Shown here: positions 5,346 through 10,368 of the stretch, piece by piece
Position numbering within the stretch: position 1 is the first letter of the stretch
Layout of the letters: each line of letters starts with the position of its first letter
NCBI GenBank assembly: GCA_964577175.1
Contig: CAZNYC010000138.1
Coordinates: 1-10,368 of the forward strand
Reading direction: 5' to 3'
DNA: 10,368 nt
DNA from: BS750m-G62 sp964577175
Lineage (GTDB): Bacteria > Planctomycetota > Phycisphaerae > FEN-1346
Translations under genes and position numbers: made by a program
The notes under the pieces: model-generated
What the model saw: the letters and a program-made list of their open reading frames with translations, nothing else
The model's database searches: none
What the model was told of the DNA's origin: nothing

Positions 5346-8300
5346 TGATCGGGCTCCTGTGTCTCGGGCCGGCGCTGTCGGCCGCCGCCTCGCCCGAGGA
5401 CCAGGCCCGCGCCATCCTCGAGGCGACCGGCGTCCGCGGCGGCCTGGTCGTCCACCTGGGCTGCGGCGACGGGCGCCTGACGGCCGCCCTCCACGCCTCC
5501 GACGCCACCCTCGTCCAGGGCCTGGACGCCGACCCGGCGGCCGTCGCGAAGGCCCGCGCCCACATCCGCGCCAAGGGCCTGTACGGCCCCGTGACGGCCA
5601 ACCCGCTGGTCGGGAAGCGGCTGCCGTACGCCCCGGACCTCGTGGCCCTCGTCGTGGCCCGCGACCTGGGCGACGTGCCGATGGACGAGGTGATGCGTGT
5701 CCTGGCGCCCGGCGGCGCGGCCTGGGTGGCCGGCAAGACGACCGTCAAGCCCCGGCCCGAGGACATCGACGAATGGACACACTACCTGCACGGGCCGGAC
5801 AACAATCCGACGGCCCGCGACCGGCGCGTCGCCCCGCCCGAGCGGCTCCGCTGGACGAGCGACCCCATGTGGTGCCGCAGCCACGACGGCGTCCCGTCGA
5901 GCATCCTGGTGGTCCTCGCGGCGAAGGGGCGGCTGTTCAGCATCATCGACGAAGGGCTCATCGGGCAGCCGGGCCTGGGGCAGCGGTGGACGCTCCTCGC
6001 CCGCGACGCCTTCAGCGGCGTCCTGCTGTGGAAGCGGCCGCTGGAGGGCAGGGCGTCGCAGAAGTCCGTCGTCGCCGTCGGCGACCGGCTCTTCGCCACC
6101 TTCCGCCGCAACGATCCGCTCACGGTCCTGGATGCGGCGACCGGCGAAACGCTCCGCACCGTGGACGAGACGCGCGGGTCCGACGAACTCGTCTGCGCGG
6201 GCGGCACGGTCGTCGTGCACCTTCGCGGGCCGCGTAAGGGCGGCAAGAACGATACCATCCTCGCCGTCGAATCAACCTCCGGCCGCATCCGATGGAAGAC
6301 CCCCGTCAAGCCGATGGTCAATCACACGCTCGCGGCCGCCGACGGGCGCGTGTTCCTCCACAACCAGGAGGCCATCGTCTGCCTGGACCTCGCGACCGGC
6401 AAACCCCAGTGGGAGAGCGAGCGCATCGAGGCCGGCCGCCGCGGCGGCGACCTCATGGTCTACGGCGGCGCGGTGCTCTTCAACCACCGTGGCATGCACG
6501 CCTTCGACGTCGAGACCGGCCGGCGCCTGTGGAAGGGCGGGGGCGCGCACGGCAGGCTGGGCTTCTTCGGGGCCCAGGGCCTGGTGTGGATTCCGCGCAT
6601 CCTGGGTCACGGCCGGAGTTTCCTGTGGACGCCCGAACCGCTCGAGGCCAAGGGCTACGATCCCCGCACCGGCGAGGTCAAGAAGACGGTCGAAGCGAGC
6701 CACCTGATCACGCCCGGCCACCACGTCCGCTGCTATCCCGCGAAGGCGACCGAGCGGTTCCTCCTGCTGCCGAAACGGGGCGTGGAGTTCGTCGACCTGG
6801 AGAACACGGCCCACATGCGGCACAACTGGCTGCGTGGCCCGTGCGGGCACGGCGTGGCGGCCGCCAACGGACTGCTGTACGTCCCGCCGCACCAGTGCTT
6901 CTGTTACGCGGGTGTGCGGCTGTCCGGCTTCAACGCCCTGGCGGGCGGGGCCGAGGAGACGCCGCCGACGCCGTCCGACGAAGACCGCCTGGTGCGAGGT
7001 CCGGCGTATGGCGAGCCCATGCGAAATGCTACTCTGCGAAGCAGCGCTTCGCTGCGAAGCACGAGTCCGAAACCCGAAATCCCCAATGACTCCTCCTGGC
7101 CCATGTACCGGCACGACCCGCGCCGCAGCGGACGGGCGGGCGGCGCGCTCCCCGCGGACCTCGCCACCGCCTGGCAGCGCGACCTCGGCGGCCCGTGCAC
7201 GCAGCCGGTTGTCGCCGACGGCCGGCTCGTCACGGCCGAGGAGGACGCCGGTATCGTCCACGCCCTCGACGCCGCCACCGGCGAGCCGCTGTGGACGTAC
7301 ACGGCGGGCGGGCGGGTCGATTCCTCCCCGACCCTCTACGCGGGCCGCGTCCTCTTCGGCTCGGCGGACGGGTGGGTCCATTGCCTGCGGGCCTCCGACG
7401 GCGCCCTCGCCTGGCGGTTCCTGGCCGCCCCCGCCGAGCGGCTCATCGTGGCCTTCGAGCGGGTCGAGTCCGCCTGGCCCGTCCACGGCAGCGTCGTCGT
7501 CCAGGACGGCGTGGCCTACTGCACGGCCGGCCGGTCGTCGTACCTGGACGGCGGGATGTGGGTGTACGCCCTCGACCCGGCGACCGGCAAGATCCGCCAC
7601 AAGCGGCACCTGTGGAGCGGGCGGCCGGACGTGGCGAAACGCGCCGGCCGGCCGTTCGACATGGACGGGGCGCGCAGCGACCTGCTCGTCAGCGACGGGT
7701 CGGACCTGTATATGTTCTTCCAGCGATTTGCCCCGGACCTCTCCCGGAAACCCTCGCCGCGCATCACCAAACTCGGCGACCGCGAGGTGGGGCGGCACCT
7801 GATGTCGAACGCGGGGTTCCTGGACAAGTCGTGGTTCGACCGCTCGTACTGGACCTACAGCCGCCGGTGGCCCGGGTACTACTTCGCGTACCACGCGCCG
7901 AAGACCGGCCGCATCCTCGTCTTCGACGACGAGCGGACCTACGGCCTGCACGTGTTCACGACGCGGGGCGGGCACAGCCCGCGGTTCCATCCGGGACGCG
8001 ACGGCTACGAACTGTACGCCGACTCGAACGACGCCGAACCGGTGCTCCGCCCCACCGCCGTCGGCCGCGAGAAGGGCAACGGGTTCTCCCGCACGCGGAA
8101 CCCGATCTGGTCCGTCCAGATTCCGGTCCGTGCCCACGGCCTCGTCCTGGCGGGCGAGCGGCTGTACCTGGCCGGCACGCCCGACGTCGTCCCGAACGAC
8201 GACCGGTACGCGGGCATCGAGGGGCGGTTGGGCGCCCGGCTGTGGGTGGTCTCGGCCGAGGACGGCGAGAAACTGGCGGAGGTGGAACTCGACCGGCCGC

Positions 8301-8389
8301 CCGTCTTCGACGGCGCGAGCGCCGCCGGCGGCCGCCTGTACCTGGCCATCGACGACGGCCGGGTGATGTGCATGGGCGCGAAGGAGTAG
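5309..8389 (+). CDS. Exported methyltransferase-like/PQQ-type beta-propeller fusion protein
   Basis: A 1026-residue protein. Residues 1-27 form a signal peptide (ALLALIGLLCLGPALSAAA). Residues 35-145 are a class I SAM-methyltransferase-like Rossmann domain with motif I VVHLGCGDGRLT (47-58), an acidic GLDADP (71-76) and LAPGGAAWVAG (132-142). The signature PEDIDEWTHYLHGPDNNP (150-167) leads into two BamB/PQQ-type propeller sections, about 175-545 and 595-1026, with repeated LDAATGE and VFLHNQEAIVCLDLATGK-like blades. A cysteine pair lies in HQCFCYAGV (528-536). I know this fusion mainly from planctomycetes; function is unsettled, perhaps periplasmic redox or scaffold work. The linker (about 555-595) carries a translated repeat. 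AAGGAG (5297-5302) sits six bases before the ATG. The 5' end is duplicated across the N gap, which does not change the protein. Confidence 0.83.
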   Translation: MTPVPRRPALLALIGLLCLGPALSAAASPEDQARAILEATGVRGGLVVHLGCGDGRLTAALHASDATLVQGLDADPAAVAKARAHIRAKGLYGPVTANPLVGKRLPYAPDLVALVVARDLGDVPMDEVMRVLAPGGAAWVAGKTTVKPRPEDIDEWTHYLHGPDNNPTARDRRVAPPERLRWTSDPMWCRSHDGVPSSILVVLAAKGRLFSIIDEGLIGQPGLGQRWTLLARDAFSGVLLWKRPLEGRASQKSVVAVGDRLFATFRRNDPLTVLDAATGETLRTVDETRGSDELVCAGGTVVVHLRGPRKGGKNDTILAVESTSGRIRWKTPVKPMVNHTLAAADGRVFLHNQEAIVCLDLATGKPQWESERIEAGRRGGDLMVYGGAVLFNHRGMHAFDVETGRRLWKGGGAHGRLGFFGAQGLVWIPRILGHGRSFLWTPEPLEAKGYDPRTGEVKKTVEASHLITPGHHVRCYPAKATERFLLLPKRGVEFVDLENTAHMRHNWLRGPCGHGVAAANGLLYVPPHQCFCYAGVRLSGFNALAGGAEETPPTPSDEDRLVRGPAYGEPMRNATLRSSASLRSTSPKPEIPNDSSWPMYRHDPRRSGRAGGALPADLATAWQRDLGGPCTQPVVADGRLVTAEEDAGIVHALDAATGEPLWTYTAGGRVDSSPTLYAGRVLFGSADGWVHCLRASDGALAWRFLAAPAERLIVAFERVESAWPVHGSVVVQDGVAYCTAGRSSYLDGGMWVYALDPATGKIRHKRHLWSGRPDVAKRAGRPFDMDGARSDLLVSDGSDLYMFFQRFAPDLSRKPSPRITKLGDREVGRHLMSNAGFLDKSWFDRSYWTYSRRWPGYYFAYHAPKTGRILVFDDERTYGLHVFTTRGGHSPRFHPGRDGYELYADSNDAEPVLRPTAVGREKGNGFSRTRNPIWSVQIPVRAHGLVLAGERLYLAGTPDVVPNDDRYAGIEGRLGARLWVVSAEDGEKLAEVELDRPPVFDGASAAGGRLYLAIDDGRVMCMGAKE
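7035..7080. repeat. Palindromic repeat translated inside the fusion gene
   Basis: GCGAAGC (7036-7042), GCTTCGC (7046-7052) and GCGAAGC (7054-7060) can pair in either combination, followed by an AT-richer CACGAGTCCGAAACCCGAAA. The stretch looks like intergenic repeat DNA, not propeller coding sequence. It stays in frame and encodes about residues 576-591 (SSASLRSTSPKPE region) between the two propeller sections. Confidence 0.5.
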
Positions 8390-8405
8390 CCGGCTTGCGC
8401 AGCGT

Positions 8406-8529
8406 TGTCATTCTGAGGCCTCGCTTGCAAGGCCGAAGTGCTGTACCCCGAGCGCAGTGAGGAATCTCGCCGTGCCAGTGGCATCGAGGCGAGATTCTTC
8501 GTCGGCCTTGCGGCCTCCTCAGAATGACA
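8406..8529. repeat. REP/MITE-like element with 13-bp terminal inverted repeats, copy 1
   Basis: Perfect ends TGTCATTCTGAGG (8406-8418) and CCTCAGAATGACA (8517-8529). Inside, GAATCTCGCC (8462-8471) pairs with GGCGAGATTC (8488-8497), and each end carries its own small hairpin (GGCCT with AGGCC on the left, GGCC with GGCC on the right). It has no coding capacity. It begins 17 bases after the fusion gene stop and ends 57 bases before the next start codon. Confidence 0.75.
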
Positions 8530-8557
8530 GCAAAAAGCGTCGCCTCTTGCGGGCAGC

Positions 8558-8578
8558 GTGCGTTTCGCACAAAAGGAG
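8558..8578 (+). promoter_or_regulatory. Ribosome binding site that fixes the Gfo/Idh start, with a small hairpin before it
   Basis: AGGAG (8574-8578) is eight bases before the ATG at 8587. Directly upstream, GTGCG (8558-8562) and CGCAC (8566-8570) form a 5-bp hairpin with a TTT loop that ends four bases before the site. This supports the 8587 start over the in-frame ATG at 8524, which lies in the terminal repeat of the preceding element. Confidence 0.55.
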
Positions 8579-8586
8579 ATGCGTTT

Positions 8587-9984
8587 ATGGCAACCCGTGA
8601 CGCCTACACCACCCCCCGCGTCCCTCTCTCCCGCCGCCGCTTCCTTGCCGCCGCGTCCGCCGCCGCGGCGTTCGCCGTGGTTCCCCGCCACGTGCTCGGC
8701 GGCCAGGGGCGGAAGCCGCCCAGCGGCACGCTCGCCGTCGGCGCCGTCGGCCTCGGCCCGATGGGGGCCGACAACGTGGCGGCCTGCGACGGCGAACGCA
8801 TCGCCGCCCTCTGCGACGTCGATCACCGCAATGCCGCCGTCACATTCCAGCAGCATCCCAAGGCCGCGCGGTACACCGATTACCGGCGGATGCTCGAGAA
8901 GGAGAAGGGCCTGGACGCGGTCATCGTGGCCACGCCCGACCACACGCACGCGGTCGTCACGGCCGCCGCGATGCGGGCCGGCAAGCACGTCTACACGCAG
9001 ATGCCGCTCGCCCACGACGTGTGGGAAGTGCGGGAACTCGTGCGCCTGGCCCGCGAGACGAAGGTGGCCACACAGATGGGCAACGAGCGGTACTCCGGGC
9101 CGACCCTCCGCCGGGCCGTCGAATGGATCCGCGACGGCTGCGTCGGCCCCGTCCGCGAGGTCCAGTGCTGGACGAGCCGGCCCGAATGGCCGCAGGGCAT
9201 GGCCGGGCGGCCGGGCAAGCAGACGCCGCACGACGGCCTCGACTGGGACCTCTGGCTCGGCCCCGCGCCCGAGCGGCCGTATCACGAGGCCTATCATCCG
9301 TACACGTGGCGGGGCTGGCGCGACTTCGGCACCGGCGCCCTCGGCGCCATGGGATGCCACACCATGGACGGCGCCTTCTGGGCCCTCGACCTCGCCGACG
9401 CGACGACCGTCACCGTGGAACCCGACGCCCAGGGCCTGACGGACGAGGCGTGGCCGGCGGCGTCCACGATCCGCTACCGCTTCGGCCCGCGCGGCGACCT
9501 GCCGCCGGTCACCGTCACGTGGCAGGACGGCGGGCGCCGGCCGCCCATGCCGGAGGAGATGCCCGAGACCCGCGAGTTTATCGGCTCGGCCGGCACCATC
9601 TTCGTCGGCGAGAAGGGCCGGCTGACCTTCGGCGGGCTGACGGCCGGCACGAACCCCGGCCAGTCCGGGCCGCGGTTCATCCCCGAGTCGCTCGGCTGGT
9701 CGTACCGCAAGCCGACGCCGAGCATTCCGCGCGTCTCGGCGAAGGGACGGTGGGTGGAATCGAGCCGGCACATCCAGGAGTGGATCGGGGCGTGCAAGGG
9801 CGGCCGGCCCGCCTGCGCCCGGTTCGACGTGACGGGGGGGCTTGCGGAACTCGTCCTCCTCGGCAACGCCGCCCTCGCCGCCGGCGAAGCCATCACCTAC
9901 GAGCCGGCCACCATGAAGGTGACCGGCAGCCCGAAAGGCGACGCCCTCCTTCGCCGCCCGTACCGGAAGGGGTGGACGCTGTAG
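8587..9984 (+). CDS. Exported Gfo/Idh/MocA-family oxidoreductase (Tat signal)
   Basis: A 465-residue protein. LSRRRFLAAASAAAAFA (residues 14-30) is a twin-arginine signal. The NAD(P)-binding Rossmann domain starts with AVGAVGLGPMGADN (50-63) and continues through ALCDVD (74-79) and ATPDHTHAVV (115-124). The C-terminal half has the family block WRDFGTGALGAMGCHTMD (244-261), where H258 fits the usual catalytic histidine. The motif that is normally Glu-Lys-Pro reads QMP (138-140, in VYTQMPLAHDVWE), so the conserved lysine is replaced by methionine. Members act on sugars, inositols or related alcohols; the substrate cannot be inferred. Tat export would allow folding with the nucleotide before translocation. 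It is third in the row of exported proteins, but palindromic repeats on both sides may uncouple its expression. Family call is firm, activity less so. Confidence 0.88.
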   Translation: MATRDAYTTPRVPLSRRRFLAAASAAAAFAVVPRHVLGGQGRKPPSGTLAVGAVGLGPMGADNVAACDGERIAALCDVDHRNAAVTFQQHPKAARYTDYRRMLEKEKGLDAVIVATPDHTHAVVTAAAMRAGKHVYTQMPLAHDVWEVRELVRLARETKVATQMGNERYSGPTLRRAVEWIRDGCVGPVREVQCWTSRPEWPQGMAGRPGKQTPHDGLDWDLWLGPAPERPYHEAYHPYTWRGWRDFGTGALGAMGCHTMDGAFWALDLADATTVTVEPDAQGLTDEAWPAASTIRYRFGPRGDLPPVTVTWQDGGRRPPMPEEMPETREFIGSAGTIFVGEKGRLTFGGLTAGTNPGQSGPRFIPESLGWSYRKPTPSIPRVSAKGRWVESSRHIQEWIGACKGGRPACARFDVTGGLAELVLLGNAALAAGEAITYEPATMKVTGSPKGDALLRRPYRKGWTL

Positions 9985-9991
9985 AGGTGCG

Positions 9992-10050
9992 CGGGTGGCC
10001 ATGTTTCGTTCGCCGGTTCATGGCCACGACAAGCGTGGCCATACCACCCG
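9992..10050. repeat. Nested inverted repeat after the Gfo/Idh gene
   Basis: An outer CGGGTGG (9992-9998) pairs with CCACCCG (10044-10050). Inside, ATGGCCACG (10020-10028) pairs with CGTGGCCAT (10034-10042) around ACAAG. TGGCCATG at 9996-10003 can compete for the same arm (CATGGCCA at 10019-10026), giving two alternative folds. It starts seven bases after the stop codon and may serve as a transcript end. Confidence 0.6.
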
Positions 10051-10094
10051 GCCCTGGGGTGCGCCCTGTAAGCAGGGGGGCTATTGAGCGAAGC

Positions 10095-10242
10095 AAAAGT
10101 AATGTCCTCGCCGCGCCAGGCTGTCATTCTGAGGCTCCGCTTGCGGAGCCGAAGAATCTCGCCGCGGGAGCAGCATCGAGGCGAGATGCTTCGTCGCGGC
10201 TTCGCCGCTCCTCAGAATGACAACCCCGGACATTACACTTTT
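10095..10242. repeat. Composite element: outer inverted repeat around REP/MITE-like copy 2
   Basis: The inner element (10122-10222, 101 bp) has the same 13-bp ends as copy 1, TGTCATTCTGAGG and CCTCAGAATGACA. It has a left hairpin GGCTCCGC (10133-10140) with GCGGAGCC (10143-10150), a central GAATCTCGCC (10154-10163) facing GGCGAGAT (10180-10187), and a right hairpin GCGGC/GCCGC (10196-10208). Around it lies an imperfect outer inverted repeat, AAAAGTAATGTCC (10095-10107) against GGACATTACACTTTT (10228-10242), differing by a 2-base insertion. The outer pair may be the ends of a decayed insertion sequence. Confidence 0.65.
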
Positions 10243-10249
10243 ACCTGGG

Positions 10250-10368
10250 TCAGTAGCCGCCGGCCTTGGCCGGCGCGTTGATGTTAGCCTCCGGCACCAT
10301 GAGGACGCAGACGGCGCCCGGCACCTCGGCCGTGCTGCCCGTCGGCTCCAGCGCCCCGGTGCCTGAGT
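10250..10368 (-). CDS. C-terminal end of an unidentified gene, cut by the window edge
   Basis: The minus strand has an open frame from the window edge to a TGA at 10250-10252, encoding 38 residues that end NINAPAKAGGY. Nearly every third codon position is G or C (only the first codon and one alanine codon differ), the pattern of the real genes here, while the overlapping plus-strand frame is poorer. No family can be named from this tail, which holds a hydrophobic stretch AVCVLMVP. The gene converges on the Gfo/Idh gene, and the repeat elements occupy the space between their stops. Confidence 0.55.
   Translation of the reverse strand, partial: SGTGALEPTGSTAEVPGAVCVLMVPEANINAPAKAGGY

Noticed and set aside
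4772..6220. Minus-strand frame reading through the N gap
   Set aside because: It depends on an artificial 100-N spacer and on antisense of two real genes.
6272..8137. Minus-strand open frame of 621 codons opposite the fusion gene
   Set aside because: Long antisense frames are expected at this GC content; the plus strand has propeller repeats and domain signatures.
8524..8586. Upstream ATG at 8524 as start of the Gfo/Idh protein
   Set aside because: It lies in the terminal repeat of the preceding element, whereas the ATG at 8587 has AGGAG at the right distance and places the twin-arginine motif near the N-terminus.
8005..10002. Minus-strand open frame of 665 codons opposite the Gfo/Idh gene
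   Set aside because: It runs through a palindromic repeat and two genes and shows no domain; it is a shadow.

Overview
The window is GC-rich DNA (about 70 % by eye in the genes) from what is probably an uncultured member of the Planctomycetota or the wider PVC group. I infer this from three things: a planctomycete-type protein joining a methyltransferase-like domain to a quinoprotein propeller, twin-arginine-exported aldo/keto-reductase-like and Gfo/Idh/MocA proteins, and many intergenic palindromic repeats. The 100-base N run shows a scaffolded draft, probably metagenomic.

Layout. 1-400: a ribbon-helix-helix antitoxin gene with a near-consensus promoter, overlapping by 4 bp a PIN-domain toxin gene that is cut after about 23 codons. 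387-1140: a GC-poorer segment with one orphan membrane-protein gene on the minus strand, then small repeats. 1141-3691 (minus): a MtaA/CmuA-type uroporphyrinogen-decarboxylase-family methyltransferase and, upstream of it, a DUF401/TIGR00529 integral membrane protein. 3692-4073: a divergent control region holding a cloverleaf-like palindromic element and opposed promoters. 4074-9984 (plus): an exported aldo/keto-reductase-like protein, a 1026-residue exported methyltransferase/quinoprotein fusion, and an exported Gfo/Idh/MocA oxidoreductase. 9985-10249: nested inverted repeats. 10250-10368: the C-terminal end of a minus-strand gene cut by the window edge.

How the genes may work together. The three plus-strand proteins all carry export signals and belong to redox or sugar-associated families, so they could serve extracytoplasmic carbohydrate or alcohol metabolism. 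The minus-strand pair (transporter-like protein plus corrinoid-type methyltransferase) could import and demethylate a small methylated compound. No corrinoid protein, substrate-specific methyltransferase or glycoside hydrolase lies in the window, so both pathway ideas are inference.

I found no convincing new defence system, CRISPR array, RNA gene or complete mobile element. The most unusual material is the set of palindromic repeats: nearly every intergenic space holds one, of several different kinds, and one repeat-like stretch is translated inside the large fusion gene. The N gap is flanked by an exact 55-bp duplication and is very probably a scaffolding artefact.
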